From Asterella californica (Eukaryota; Streptophyta; Marchantiopsida; Marchantiales; Aytoniaceae), in NCBI GenBank assembly GCA_036924285.1, contig JAYKYS010000001.1, forward strand, positions 8,457,501 to 8,521,500: DNA of 64,000 nucleotides, in the 5' to 3' direction. The notes below the pieces were generated by a model, which saw only the letters and a list, made by a program, of their open reading frames with translations, was not told the origin of the DNA and ran no database searches. Shown one piece after another: positions 33,379-50,910 of this stretch (positions are counted from its first letter, which is position 1; each line of letters opens with the position of its first letter). A program made the translations under genes and the position numbers.

Positions 33379-34164
33379 CTAATGGATCTGCGGGCAGACC
33401 AGATCTGGGACCACGTAACCCACAAACATCTCCCAGGAATCAGTGCAAGAGTCGTAGACCTGGAACTTCAAGAAAGAACCGAAAGGCTTTCCTTCAACCA
33501 AATCTATGATGAGAATCTTGAACTGGTCGGTTTCTCTATCCATAGCTATTTGTGCATAATAAATTATGGGGCAATTATCAAATTCACTAGCTTCAAGGAC
33601 CGGTAGCCTTCTCTCTGATTCGTTGACGGGGTTCACAACGAAAAAGGCCCTTTGCTCATAACCAACCCCTTCATGCAGGAGGATACCACCTGCAGAGGCC
33701 AGCAAGCAAAACTTGGGACTGCCGAAGGAGAAAAATGATCGAGACAGCCGACGCCATGCATGTGTTACAGGGTTGTAAACTGAGTAACCCTGAAGGAAAT
33801 GATCAAACATTATACAGTACGGTATTTCTGCTGTCTTCTTGGCACACAACACCGCAAACTCGGGTCAGTAAGTAGACCATTCCACGCTTCACACACTGTC
33901 CGCAGCCGAAAACTCACGGAAAGGCAACTTCGTAAGAATCAGAGTGATAATTTCCTGAGGCATCTCCACCAATACTGACTCTGTTGCCTCAATCATCTCC
34001 TCTGCAAGTAACTTGGGTTCTTTGGAAAGTGATGTTACAACTCTCTCATAAGGGCATCTTGGCGAGCCGGCGATCGTACGTGTGGCGTGGCCCAATGAGA
34101 GAGAAGTTACAGTTATAATTCGATTAAAAAATGCAGTTACTTCTTCAGATATTACTTGACACAT
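33379..34164 (-). pseudogene. F-box / kelch-like protein gene, frameshifted
   Basis: The minus-strand frame ending at 33889 carries an F-box core (VLVEMPQEIITLILTKLPFR, then EFSAADSV) and stops. Shifting frame by one, the text continues TVCEAWNGLLTDPSLRCC, the usual second half of an F-box. After another frame change, a kelch-like stretch follows from 33852 to 33379: YSVYNPVTHAWRRLS, LLASAGGILLHEGVGYEQ, FVVNPV, and YDSCTDSWEMFVGY near the end. F-box proteins act as substrate adaptors of SCF ubiquitin ligases. The 786-bp locus is short compared with usual plant F-box kelch proteins of 350-450 residues, so the C-terminus is also missing. Confidence 0.78.
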
Positions 34165-34440
34165 AAGTCAAGAGCATTTATGGAAAATAACATCATCCAT
34201 CAAATGAAAAAGTAGATAAACAAATTTATAAAAAATATTAGAAGTGTAGTTTCTATAACAGCTCAAGCAAAATATGAAGTTCAAAACTTGACAGACACAT
34301 ATTTGCAACAGTGAGAACACACATGTCTGTTGCAACCAGTGCAAGATTGAGAATAAACTGTTAGAGATATAAAATTTGTATGATAACTAGAAAAGAAATA
34401 GATAATAATTGATATATTCGGATAACATAAATTTAAAGAA
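34165..34440. other. A/T-rich spacer
   Basis: About 275 bp of A/T-rich sequence between the F-box relic and the transposase-like relic. No feature recognised. Confidence 0.5.
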
Positions 34441-34679
34441 TGAAAAATTTTAGTTCAAATGTAAATTACTCACTTGTCATCACGCTGTATACTAAGTACG
34501 TATGCCGAACAAGCGCTCCCTCAACTCTACTTTCCATAATGACGTCCGAGGTGGTAGCACACGCGAAGTTGATGTCCTGTGACACACCGAAGTGTGTTGT
34601 GGACGATGGTGAAAAATCTTTATCGGCTCTCGAACTGTGTTCTCGTTCTAATCCATCGCACATGTCGTTAAACGAGCCT

Positions 34680-36766
34680 CACGCGTCCGAGAGAAGGGAT
34701 CCGTTTTGTCGCAAACTTGTTTATGACTGAGTTGAAAGTTTCGACATGTAGTTCTCCCTAGCGCGTGTATAGAATCACATCTTTGTTGGGGTAATGGCTC
34801 TGCCTAGAAATGCAACCATGGATAGATGCATAAGAGAACCTGCATGACGGAGAAGAACTCTTCTGCCATTAGAATACTGCAGAGATTAGTTGACACAAAA
34901 AACAAAACCTCCTAAAGTGTTGCATCACAGCCCATTTAGCTTTCTCGTAATACTTGTCAGAGGCTGGTCTATTCAAACTGGGAACACCGCAGCAAGGTCT
35001 AGGTACCCCTGTCATCCGCTGGAGTATAAGACAATATATATGCTCTCCTGTCCAATGGTCAACCGCATTCTTGACATAACGTAAAGGCATCATCCTCCTC
35101 TTGTCCATATCGACCATCGGCACCAACCGTTCTCGCAGCGTTTAGCTGACAACAGGTGTATATCCAACCCTTCAACTTATCTGCAATACCATATTACATG
35201 AATCGTCTCGACCGTATGGGATCTCTCTCCTCCAAACCTCTCAACTCAGCTACTCGACGAACAAGCACAGGCTTGTTCCTAGTAATAGGAGCCCCTTGCG
35301 ACCTCAGCCAAGTTACCAAGTGTCGTTTTGTAAGAAGCTCCAAGTCTGCTGCCGCCTCAGCTTCCTCGACACCACGTAGAGCTCGCTTCTTGGTCTGCAA
35401 CTCAACCAAAAACTTCTTGACCACATTCTTGCACTTGTGCCACAAGTCCTTTTATGAAACAATCCCATGACGAGCTAATATGGCATCCACTGAAGACTTA
35501 TCATCGTGCACCACCTCGTCTATCACGAGCGACCAATCGTTGGATATCAATCTCGAAGGCATGATCCTCTATCAACACGAGTTGTTATCAATCTCCATGC
35601 GAGTCATATTCACCAACTCGATCACACGATCATCATGTGCGGCGATGAACGTGCAAGTTTCATTGTAATCATTCTTCGTGAAATCATATCGAAGATCCGC
35701 GTACATGATAAAATTATCTATCCATAACGTAAATGTCACAAGTCATTCCTCTCTCATATCATGAACGTGACAATACAGCAAAGTATAATAGAGTGAAAGG
35801 GACATCTTACCACCAGCAGGTGCCTCCTTCAGATCAGGAAAATGTCTAGCAAGAACAGCGGACTGCTCCTGATCCTTCACCATGCTCCATCTGTCCAAGG
35901 TCGCTTGTATCCATCCAATTCGCGGTACTTATCACTCTGGAAAGCATAAAAGTGATGCTTAGATAGAGGAGCCTTCTCTATATATACTATCCAGCTGAAT
36001 ATATCCTAAACCAGCACATAACGCAGCATTATACATGCGATGTGTGACATATGAGACATTGTTATAAATCTCCATCTCAGTAGATCGCAACCCGTATGTA
36101 TGACGGTCTGGGCAAATCGACTTCAAAGACCAACTCTGATGCATAGATGATACTATGAGAGACAAGAAATAATGTCCGCATCCATGGTGAGGACATCTCA
36201 CTCTAAAGATATGAAAGAACTCTCTCAATCTAGGATGTGAGACGTATCCATATAAAGAAGATCGTCGACCGGGTCAGGAGCTACACTCTCACCAGCTCCA
36301 GGTGGTCCTAAATCTGAAATCTGAGAATCTATAATTAGATTCTTGGGAACTTGTGAACTTGGAACGTGAGCAAATCTTGTGCCATGCGCATGGACATCCT
36401 AAAATCGCAAACATCAGAATTCTACTACATCGATCAAACAACACATTCAATGCCCAAACTACATATAATCACAAAAATCATTATAAATAATTCACATACA
36501 ACATGACATGTTGCGACAAATACATGATGTACTTGAGAGTCCGACACTACGATGCCAAGAGCTCGTAAGACATCCCTTTCAGCAAAGAATTCTTCCACAA
36601 CAGGAATACTCGCTGATGCATTCTGAACACCATCCTCTGGGATTACATCAAGATCCACTACAATCTGCTCAGCCTCCCTCGCCATTTCATCAATTCTGAC
36701 ATCAGCAGTGGCAAAAAGAAACCTAAACACTGCAGCGTGACCTGCTTCGGGTCCCAAGAGCCTCAT
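34680..36766 (-). pseudogene. Transposase-like ORF, decayed copy 1
   Basis: Pieces of one protein on the minus strand in order: GPEAGHAAVFRFLFATADVR (36766 on), REFFHIFRVRCPHHGCGHYF and MYNAALCAGLGYIQLDSI (36228-35959), a SAP-like stretch LLTKRHLVTWLRSQGAPITR (35445-35194), AVDHWTGEHIYCLIL (35126-34869) and VINKFATKRI near 34720. Each piece has a counterpart, in the same order, at 50910-48875, so this is a repeat family. The ending (catalytic-domain-like HW-GDH, then MRENF..ETFH..INKFTTKR in the other copy) reminds me of transposases of the KDZ type, but I am not sure of the superfamily. Stops and frame changes throughout. Confidence 0.55.
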
Positions 36767-37328
36767 CAGTTGAACATACCGGGGAGCAAACTCTCCGGGA
36801 CTCTCATCATACCCGTCGGGACCTCCGGATATCCTCTAGGTGTATGTCGATCTCCAGGACATCTAGAATATACTCTAGGCGACATGGATATAGCAAATAT
36901 GTCCTAAAACCGTCGACAGGCCTATCCGTCCTAAATTCTACAGTGGTAACCAAACTCTATATCTTACTCAAGTAAATGAGAAAAAAATCAAAATAAAACA
37001 AAAATCTCTAAAACGCTTGAGAAACAACAAGGGAGATAAAATAAGTTACAAAACAGAAAAGAAACAAATCAATATAAGCAAAGACTAATAAGTTAGTCCA
37101 TATCTAAACTGCATAACAGAAAATGAAACTAAGTCGGAGAGTACCAAGAAGAAAAAAAGAGACTGAAAAAGGTGAACAAGTGGATACGAAAAATGACCAA
37201 AAGAAAAAAAGAAAGAGAGGGCTTTATCCCTCCTCCCTCTTTCCCCTCCCATCCCGCGCAGCCAGTTGGGAGGATCCGTCCTCCCATAAGCTCTGCGCTC
37301 CTGGGACGTTATGGGTTGGCCGTCAGTC

Positions 37329-37397
37329 GACCGGCTGTCAAGCCGGAATATACATCTTTGGCTCGCTGGAAATGTATATCCGGTTTGACAGCCGGTC
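37329..37397. repeat. Inverted repeat, arms about 27 bp
   Basis: 37329-37355 pairs with 37372-37397 with one mismatch and one unpaired base; the loop is 16 nt. It lies in a G/C-rich patch (37210-37440) just upstream (minus sense) of transposase-like copy 1. A similar G/C-rich, hairpin-bearing patch lies upstream of copy 2 at 51360-51480, so these may be terminal parts of the element. Confidence 0.85.
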
Positions 37398-37849
37398 GTC
37401 TGGGAATTTTTTATGGCCTCACTTGACGGGCGCGGCCGACAAGGGAACCATGTTCTTCTAAGAGTAATTTTTGTCTTTCTAAAAAATAAAAAATCAGTAT
37501 AAGAATATTTTGAATTTTGAATTTCCGATATTTTTTTTCTGAGGCTCTGGTTGTTCAGATCTTTGAATGAGTGCTCTGCAACCGTCCGAATGTCGGATCA
37601 CAGAGATTTGCGGTTCATTTTGAAGAATGCAGGACGATGTTCATTTTGATACATAGATGAAAAGCAGTGGATAAAAATTAAACACGAACAAGCTGGGTGC
37701 AATTAGGGTGGGATAGTCCGCATAGGTCCACTTTTCTTAATCATCGAGTAAAACTGTTAAGGGTGAGATATCCCACCACTAATATACCCCACCTGTGGTT
37801 TAACTAAAAAAACATGATGATAGTGCATTTGACTTCCTTACTCACACAC

Positions 37850-38190
37850 GTCTATTTCTACTAATTGCTTAGATGTAATTAAACGTCTCATCCTCTCCTT
37901 AATCAAGTGAGTTATATTTTGCAACTGTAGGGGCTGATGTTAGTGGATGAATAATATATGGGTTGATATATAAACTGCCAGATGCGAATTTATAATTTGT
38001 CCATCTGTTTATATACTTCTAGCTAGTTATCTGTTCTAATTTTGTTGGAAGCACGGAATGCGAGCCCTTAAATTACTGAACACCAAAGGAACACCAAAAG
38101 GAGACCAGGACGGACACCGCTATTTAGTGTCCCAAGTGGAAAGACACCATCAAGCCTTACAAAGAGAAAAGGGGGCCGAAGGGCCAAGCA
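37850..38190 (-). repeat. Dispersed repeat, copy 2, without the SINE
   Basis: Reverse complement of the repeat at 22950-23575, and it lacks the SINE at 23106-23314. Its right end (GGAAAGACACCATCAAGCCT..GGGCCAAGCA) also recurs at about 58552-58608, giving a third partial copy. Confidence 0.75.
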
Positions 38191-38199
38191 GAGAGAACT

Positions 38200-39444
38200 A
38201 GGAGTTTACTATTCGCCTACCGTTCTGGTGTATCGCCATGCTTAAGATGACGGTTGGCCACTGCGGCACCAGAGGCTGCCAGCTGAAGTTCCGGAATCTC
38301 GTGTCTGGGCTGAGCAGTCACAGTGCACCACGTCAAGTACTCCTTACTGTGAGCCGCAGAACCGGAGAAGCTGACAAGTGTACATATACGCGTGCATGTT
38401 TGATTGACTGATAGCAATTGCCGACTTTGAGATGTGCCATTTGGGAAGTTCTTGACCAATGAGCCTTTGCATGGGCCCGACAGTGCGTCTCAATGTACGG
38501 ATCAGAATCTTCAGCTACAGTGTTTAGTCAATTGCAAACCAGGTGAGAAGATATTACACGTGGGCTAAATTCAACTCCAGTAAAATTTCCGGGTCATCTC
38601 CCGGGTCACGGGGCCTCGGAGTTCAAACAATAACTGGATGCTGCTTGGAAGCCCCAGCTACATACAGGAGGTCCAGGATGATATTCTTCATATTAGAGAG
38701 GAAATAACATAGTTAGCTAGACGTTGGTAGTAACTTTGGCTTTCCTTCTCCCTTCTACCTACTCTTCGTGTTTTCAGTTGTATGCTACTTTGGGGTTTTG
38801 CCACCTCCCAGGTTCACCAAGCCGAGGTCCAGAACTTGCTTGTCACTTAGAGAAGATTATGGTCGGGAGTTCGGTATTCGCCAGCCTGCTTTTCCTGATG
38901 ACGTGGGAGCTTAAAAAGAACGAGATTGTTCAGTTGAGCAAGCTTTTGATTCGGCCCATATAGTGGCTTGAAAGTAGGTTTCGCAATGGGCTTCGACTCT
39001 TTATTCACTTCCAATGGCTTATATCGTACGAGTTAAAGATTCACGAGTCGAGTTAAAGACCGAGGAGGTAACAGCAGAGGAGGAGAGAGTGAAGAGTGGA
39101 ACGGTCGAGTAAAAAGTTGACATCCCGTTCTCCTGGTGGAGGCCCTGCTGGGACTTCTGTCACTAGAGAGCTCGGAACATCAACGGAGAACAGACGGACA
39201 ATGGAATGGAGCTTGGTATAAGATACTGGACAGAGCAATAACAGTCGATTAACAGTGAGGAGAAGTACTGGACTGTTATTTCTCTTGATTGCTCCCCATC
39301 CCATCGAGCTCCTCGCTCCTCTGCCTGAAAGGGTTTAGGGAGTTTGGTGGGTTGGTTCTTCCCTAAAGTCTACTCCTTCGATTCGCCTGGGAGACGATCG
39401 AAAGCGAGTTTGTTGGTGAAAGTTGTAGAATTCTCTTTTCATCG
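38200..39444. other. Upstream region of the beta-amylase gene
   Basis: No gene recognised. A minus-strand ORF of 80 codons (38459-38217) has no domain. The last 150 bp or so before 39445 probably hold the 5' UTR. No TATA box stands out. Confidence 0.4.
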
Positions 39445-44368
<4,924 letters not shown>

Positions 44369-45480
44369 AATTTGTCTATGTTCACGAGGTATCACTAGGC
44401 TTAACACGACTTGACCTTGATAGTAATGAGCTGCACTTGTACTAATTATTTTTTTCTCCTCGTGTGGAAATAGGAGAAGTTATTAACTAGGAAATCGGAT
44501 TGACGATATGATTACGGAGGAGAGTGTTACTTGGAACACTTGTGGCGAGACCTGTACATATTCAGTAATGCGCATGTGGATCCTGGTAACTTGTAGAGAC
44601 CATTTATCTCTTGTAATTTTAGATGAGTGGCTAGCTCCGCCTTGCGGCTAACTTCTACGATATGAGGATTTAGGTAGGCAGCTGCTGCACCTTAAGAGCA
44701 GGAGAATCCTGTGGTGCGAAGAGGCAATCAAGTGCTCTGGTGAGAATGGCTGGTCACTTTTTAGACGAAGGTCATTCTTGCATGTAGTGAAATGCTAGGC
44801 CATGTTGCAGGCGCATTGTAATATGAAATGGATTAGAAGAATTCAACTCATTCTCCCGTCTGTCCGTTCACAAATAGTCTTCCCTTTACTGAATGCGCAT
44901 GCACACGGTGCAAGGGATCTCTGGAGCATCAATGGAGTGCAACTGTGGGTCCTGAACGCCTCCTGGTCGTCTCGTCTCCCAAGATTTTGTGTCTCCGGCG
45001 TATCTATCCCCGTCAAGTGTCCAAATTTAGATCTGATTATCTTATGATACTGAGTCCTAGCGTTTAGAGAGGGAAATCTTCAGGAAAATTGTGCTGTGGT
45101 CAACTCTGTCAAGTCTTCTAGTAAATTTCTCTAAGCAGTGACAGAAGCGTATGTAACTGATTGGTCTTGCTCAGTTTTCTCGAGTGATGTGTCGGTCATG
45201 ATGATGGTAATGTGTACTGTCTAAACCACTCAGGTAGTACTGAACTATCCAAAAGATGTTAGTTCTGGAAGTAACAAATATAACAAAGCATGAGGCCTGG
45301 ACCCAACCATCCAGAACAAAAATGTTCCGGAGAATACGTTTGGGTCCATGGCAAGTTTAGGCATAACGTTAACTCTATTCATATTAATTTCCTTGCCGTG
45401 CCAGGGAATTGTGATAGATCGTTATTTGCCAGTTCATCGGACGATCAGAATTCATGCAGACACCCACGACATCAGTTAAC
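44369..45480. other. 3' flank of the beta-amylase gene
   Basis: Probably the 3' UTR and intergenic sequence. An 81-codon ORF (44802-45047) and a 64-codon ORF (45290-45484) show no domain. No gene recognised. Confidence 0.45.
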
Positions 45481-45704
45481 ATGAGTCAAGTTAACTCTGA
45501 GTCAAGTGATGACCTCTTCCGAGCCATTTCGAAACTAGTGCAAATCCCTATCGAAGTTGAGTAAAGAAGATAGCACTATTTCATAAGTAAACATGAGTAA
45601 AGTTAACTCCGAGTCAAGTTAAGACCACTTCCAGCCGTTTGGAAACTAGTGCAAATCCCTATCGAAGTTGAGAAAAGAAGATAACACTATATCATATACC
45701 GTAC
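45481..45704. repeat. Tandem duplication, unit 112 bp
   Basis: 45481-45592 and 45593-about 45704 are two copies sharing words such as GGAAACTAGTGCAAATCCCT-like and TATCGAAGTTGAG, with about a dozen differences. Confidence 0.88.
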
Positions 45705-47480
45705 TGCTATTTAAACACGGATTAACTTAGATAAACATTTAGTTCATTCTACGGATAATTTTGAACATATTAATACATTATGGTGATACATTTTTTCACT
45801 TTTCGTGCAGAGGGATTCACTGAATGATTTTCAAAGATAATTTTACCATATAGATATCTGAAGTGAATTCTATATATATGATAAAGTACGAATAGTTATA
45901 TTTTAATTTACCTTTTTTACAATGAAATACGTTCAACTCTTTTTTGGGTACATTGTACCACAAAACTAGAGGAAAAACATTCCGGATCAGAAACTCAGAA
46001 GAAATTTCAGTAATTCCTGAACTGGATTCCTTGAATCAGACAAAGCTCACTTCATCAAAACATACAATCAACTTTACTCTGAATTTTTATTAGATGGAGA
46101 TTTGAATCTTCTCCTTTTTATTAATGTGAAGTGATCAGTGTCTAGCCTTTGTCTAGCATGTGTGCCATTGTGTGGAGTAATATTCAAAAACTATAAAAAA
46201 AAATTCCAAAGTATTTTTGGATGAATGTCAGATTGTGTGATGTGTCAGACCAGACTACTGCTATTTAAGTTCATGCAAGAAAGACAAAATTACTTTTTCT
46301 TCAGTTTTTCTCTGAGTTCCTCTTTCTATTCTCAGATTGCTAAATGTTATAGATATGGCAGGATAAATTCAAGTGGAATGTGCTTTATAATTATTTCAAA
46401 ATTTACGTTAGATTTTTATCTGACGGTGTATTTTTTGCTTAAAGAAGTATACTTCTCTTCCGAAGCTTCACATAATTAATAAAGTCTTGATTTCAATCAA
46501 GGATTTTCCCTCTTACTATTTATACTGAAAGTCAGTATTAACTAAACATAAAAACTTGGAACGAAATAATTTTGGAAATCGGAGATGAAATATCACAAAT
46601 ATATAGAGACTCACATCAGATCGTACCATCCTTTTCATATAATACTGTTTTCAGGTATAAATTGTAGAGCAAAAAATAAATAGAGAAAAGAGATTCTAAC
46701 ATCAAAGAAAGTCTCTTAAAAGTCACTTACTAAATATGAACTACTGTGAAGAAATATTCTTTTTATCTAATTTTCAGCTTTCCCGGTCCCACCTGGCATG
46801 CCTTCAACTTGTTCTTGTAAAGTCCAAGTAGCGGTTTTCGAAACTCTTTGCCAATGACACTTTTGTTCTTCTAAATTATATGAGCCTTCAACAATAAGTC
46901 CTTTTGTATTTAATTTTCTGATGTACAGAATATATACACAGATGTGAAGAACTTGTCTTTCAAGGATTAATATATGTATATCACATATACAAATATTGAA
47001 GAAAGACGAAGTTTTATAAACTTATTTGACAAGAAGATAGTAAAAATGCAGCAAAGGAAACCCCAAGAGAAAACGAGCGTGACTGTAAATTTGATCTCTT
47101 GAATTTGACGCATTAAATATTAACTTTTTAATTAACATTAGCAAGTAATAGAATTGCCCTAGTGGTTAAGTACTGTTCTTTTAACCTTGACGTGTTATAA
47201 TTCATATTCTTTGAGACGTTTATGCTCATATCAAAATACTTGTGAGCAGAAGTAGCGCAAGTGTACTTTGAAAGCGATTTTGAACTGCAACCGTACTGCA
47301 AACTCTATTTGCATATAGGTTTGAGTGAAGTACACTAGCCTGAAAATGTAATTCAAAAATATTTGGGACCAGCAGTCTCTTGCGAAATCGTATCGAAGGG
47401 GCTCAATCTGCCTTCGGCTCAAACAGCACCTCGGGTTGGTGAAGACGGCATAAATGTCTCTTACGTATCTCGTCTAAGCT
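45705..47480. other. A/T-rich region, no gene
   Basis: Strongly A/T-rich with only short ORFs on both strands. It could be an old A/T-rich repeat or matrix-type sequence. Nothing recognised. Confidence 0.5.
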
Positions 47481-47503
47481 TAACCCCCCTTCATATAAAA
47501 AGG

Positions 47504-47536
47504 AGGAGAAGAATGATTCACGAGAATCATTCTCCT
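47504..47536. repeat. Hairpin, arms 13-16 bp, ACGA loop
   Basis: AGGAGAAGAATGATTC, ACGA, GAATCATTCTCCT, with a short bulge of AGA-type bases on the left side. It lies at the left edge of a T/C-rich tandem-repeat region. Confidence 0.8.
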
Positions 47537-47689
47537 TGGGGCACTTGCCCGAGGAGCTGGACAGGAGGCGGGCAGAGTGGTCTCGCTCTGCCCGATCGCT
47601 CCTAGCCTTTGTACCCTAGCCATCGGGGCCAGAAGCAAGCGGCCTACCGCCTCTCTCGTCTGTCGTGTTTTTTGTATCGTCTTCTCCTG

Positions 47690-48275
47690 CCATCTTTCTC
47701 GTCTTCCCTCCAGCTCGTGGTTTTTGCTATCTTTCTCTCGATCTTTTTCGGCAGGTGCAGCTTACAGGGTTACGCGCGTTATTGGAATCGAGCTCGTGGT
47801 TTTTGTTGCCTGCCTCTCGATCTTTTTTGGCTGCTGTCTTCTTTCGGCTGTGGTCTCTGATACCGAAGGCTTTCATGTACGTGCCTGCCTGCCTCTCGAT
47901 CTTTTTCGGCTGCTGTCTCTAATCGGCTGCGGTCTCTGATACCGAAGGCTTTCGTGTACGTGTCTGCTTGTCTCTCAATCTTTTCGGCTGCAGTCTCTGA
48001 TCGTTTGGTGTCTTTGGTGTCTTTAGTGTCTCTGATCGTAAGGTGTCTTCTTGTGTCTCAGTTCGTTTGATGTTTGTCTTGTTCGGCTGCGGTCTCTGAT
48101 ACTGAAGGCTGAGGTCTTTGTTCGTTACTGCATCTCTAGTCATTTACATTTACTCGTCTGTCTCAGTCTGCCTCTCGATCTTTTCGGCTGCGGTCTTTGA
48201 TCATTTGATCTCTAATCGTCTACCTTTACTCGTCTGCCTCTGCTTGCCTCTCGATCTTTTCGGATGCATTTTCTG
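47690..48275. repeat. Degenerate tandem array around CTCTCGATCTTTTTCGGCTG
   Basis: The word CTCTCGATCTTTT(T)CGGCTG returns near 47735, 47814, 47894, 47972, 48173 and 48248. The two best units, about 47811-47889 and 47890-47968, are nearly 80 bp each and also share GTCTCTGATACCGAAGGCTT. The overlapping ORFs in all plus frames here are by-products of the array. Confidence 0.85.
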
Positions 48276-48299
48276 ATCGTTTGGTCTTGATTGTTTACT

Positions 48300-48874
48300 T
48301 GCATGTTGGCTTATTGAAGGCGCTGATGGTTTTTGGCGAGTGAGTGGAGGTAAGCTGGAGAAATCGCTTTCTGTCACTCTTGAAGACATCCTACTTCAGT
48401 TAACCCGCCGTGCATTATCAACTCACAAAAATTATGAAGTTCACATCAGTATATAATCAGGGTAGGTTTAGGGTATCTAAGTAAACCCTTACTATAAAAG
48501 AAATAAATCTAGACTAAGTAGAAAATCACTCAAATAAACTCCAAGAACTCCATTTATGCTCGCTTTGAGTCTTCAGGAAGAAAAAGCGGTGCCATAACTG
48601 ATATGCGGTCATCCAAACAAAATGTCAGCAATGTTAGATGATTTCAAACAATGTGTTTTCCCGAGAAAAAAATACCTAAAGTAGAGTCAATGATAGCTTG
48701 GAGCTAAATACGTACCAAATGTCCTCAATGATCAAAAATACGCATTCGAAGTACGTCTTTCCAGATTGTGGTACGAGGAACAAGGATCTTGTTGGATGCT
48801 GATCTCCGACGGATAGTTGTGTCATTTTGTTGACGTTGTCTTCTTTGAATAACTTCATGGTGAATATTCTCGTT
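48300..48874. other. Flank of transposase-like copy 2
   Basis: No gene recognised. It may hold the 3' end of the transposase-like element. No clear terminal inverted repeat found. Confidence 0.4.
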
Positions 48875-50910
48875 CTAATCCATAGCGACGCAAGCTAAAC
48901 GAACCTCGTGCAAGCTATCCCAATGGCTCCGCTTTGTCGTAAACTTGTTGATGACAAAATGAAACGTCTCACTCATGAAGTTCTCCCTCATGCGTGTGTA
49001 AAAACGCATCTTCAACCAAGTGAAATGCTTCTCGAAAAATGCGGCTACTGCAAGATGCGTATGTTCTCCATGAGGATATCGTGCTCCTTCTCCAAACTCT
49101 AATGAGATACTTTGATGGTCACTCGGGAGAATACGATAATCTACGTGGTCACCTGCCCAATGCTTTGCCGCTGTGAGGATATCAAAGATCATCAAATGCG
49201 GACCCTCGTAGTCCCTATAAAACAAGCTCACATTAGCAATGAATAAATGAAATCATGAAGACGAAGGATAATTTGCATAATATGATAGTGAATATCTGTC
49301 ACGTGCAGCACGAGTACAAGTGTAAATCCATGACTTCAACTTGTATGCTATATCATGTACTGCCAATCAGGATACTTCAACCCTCGAGCTCGTTCAGGTG
49401 CCCAGTAGTCTTCTGCAGATTGTCCTAAGTCCTCAACTACGCGATTTACAAAATCACCTTACTGCCACTAAGAGGTAGACTCTTCGTACGACAATATGCT
49501 TTTAATTGGGCTATCAAGAATACGGCTAGCTCCCTCCTGCTCCGTGTCTCCACAATGTTTTTTACCTTGTGCCAAAGATCTTTTTGATTGCAAATTCCAT
49601 TTCTACATAATAAACATGTATGTGGGTTACTTGTGAAAATAATGTACATGACACTCATAATAAATAAAAGCACAATGGAAAGAGACTCACGACTCAATAA
49701 TGGTGTCCACGGTATGATTGTCGTCGTGGATGATCTTCGAGATAGTCAAACCTTTGTCTTTCAACGTGACAATGTCTTTCTCCACGGCTGCTGTCTCTAT
49801 CTTCCAAGAACTAGTGGCCTCCACCTTGGTCATGGTTATCATCTCGATAACTGGATTATCAGCAAACGTTGATGAATGACACAGTTCCACGGAATCCGTT
49901 GCGAGACGAGTCTCATCTACAATCGACATATAATACCAATGACTCTGCACACCAAATTATATTTGTAAGTACTAAAAGCTGACATCAATACTTGACTCAA
50001 GTCAAACACAATGAGGAATGAAGTCTAACCCGTGGATGTCAATAGCTCAGACTGCAACGATTCTTTTTGCTCGGTCCATATTTCCTCCGCTGCGTTGCAC
50101 CAACCAATGGCTCGACCGTTGTCATTTGAAAGTCATACCAATGCGACTCGGTGGGCACATTCAACCTCATCGCCTTCAACATGTTCGCAATATTCGTGTA
50201 ACTCAGACCGGCACATAAAGCAGCATGATACATCTGACCAATCACGTCAAGTAATCCTTGATCTCTCTCCATCTCTCAAGTCGCAAACACGGTGGTGTGA
50301 CCCTCATCACAACTAAACTTCAGCTGCCAACACTGTTGGTAAGTTGTGACAACAAGCTTGAGACAATAAAGAGTGCATCTTAGCATTGGGCACTTCACTC
50401 GAAATACATCACAGAACTCCAAAATCTTCCCCCGGCCCCAAAACCTATACTCAACCTCTCTAGCTCTATAGGTGCCTCCTGAACGTCGTCAAGAGCCTCC
50501 TCCGTCAAATCAAAAACCTAACTATCTGCAACTATAGCTTGACTATCCTCGGCAATCATAGCCTCTACATGCTCAACGTCATCATCAGCAAGATTGTCCT
50601 CCACATGGATATCCTCAATGGGCTGGGCTACACGAGCGGCACGTGCTCTCTCTAGACCATCTATACGGCCTATAGCTCCGTCCAACAACCATCTCAAACA
50701 CTGAGCGTGTGTTGCAGCAGGTCCCGACGTAGGACTTAGTGCACGGCGTAATCGGCTGTAATAGTCTAAGAGGTCCTCAGGAATCCTAATGATCTGGACG
50801 GTATGCGGTCTTCTTCTAACATGATAGTTGTTCCGATCAGAAGGATATTGTCCCCATTGTCTCTCAGCCATGGCTGCAACTATAATCAATAATTTTCTAC
50901 AATTAGTCAC
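48875..50910 (-). pseudogene. Transposase-like ORF, decayed copy 2 (better preserved)
   Basis: In minus-strand order: a start-like stretch AERQWGQYPSDRNNYHVRRR then LRRALSPTSGPAATHAQCLR (50910-50518); MYHAALCAGLSYTNIANMLK (50272-50039); KVEATSSWKIETAAVEKDIV (49950-49687); a SAP-like LIAQLKAYCRTKSLPLSGSK (49697-49446); and the best block, 49231-48875, with TAAKHWAGDHVDYRILP, AAFFEKHFTWLKMRFYTRMR, ENFMSETFHFVINKFTTKR and VRLACVAMD. The same pieces in the same order occur at 36766-34680. Such a layout (SAP-like helix, aromatic-rich HW-GDH segment, MRENF..ETFH box) is seen in cut-and-paste transposases of the KDZ kind, my best but unproven guess. Confidence 0.6.

Noticed and set aside
47577..47939. 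120-codon ORF with hydrophobic repeats
   Set aside because: All three plus frames are open here because of the tandem array; the composition follows the repeat, not a protein.
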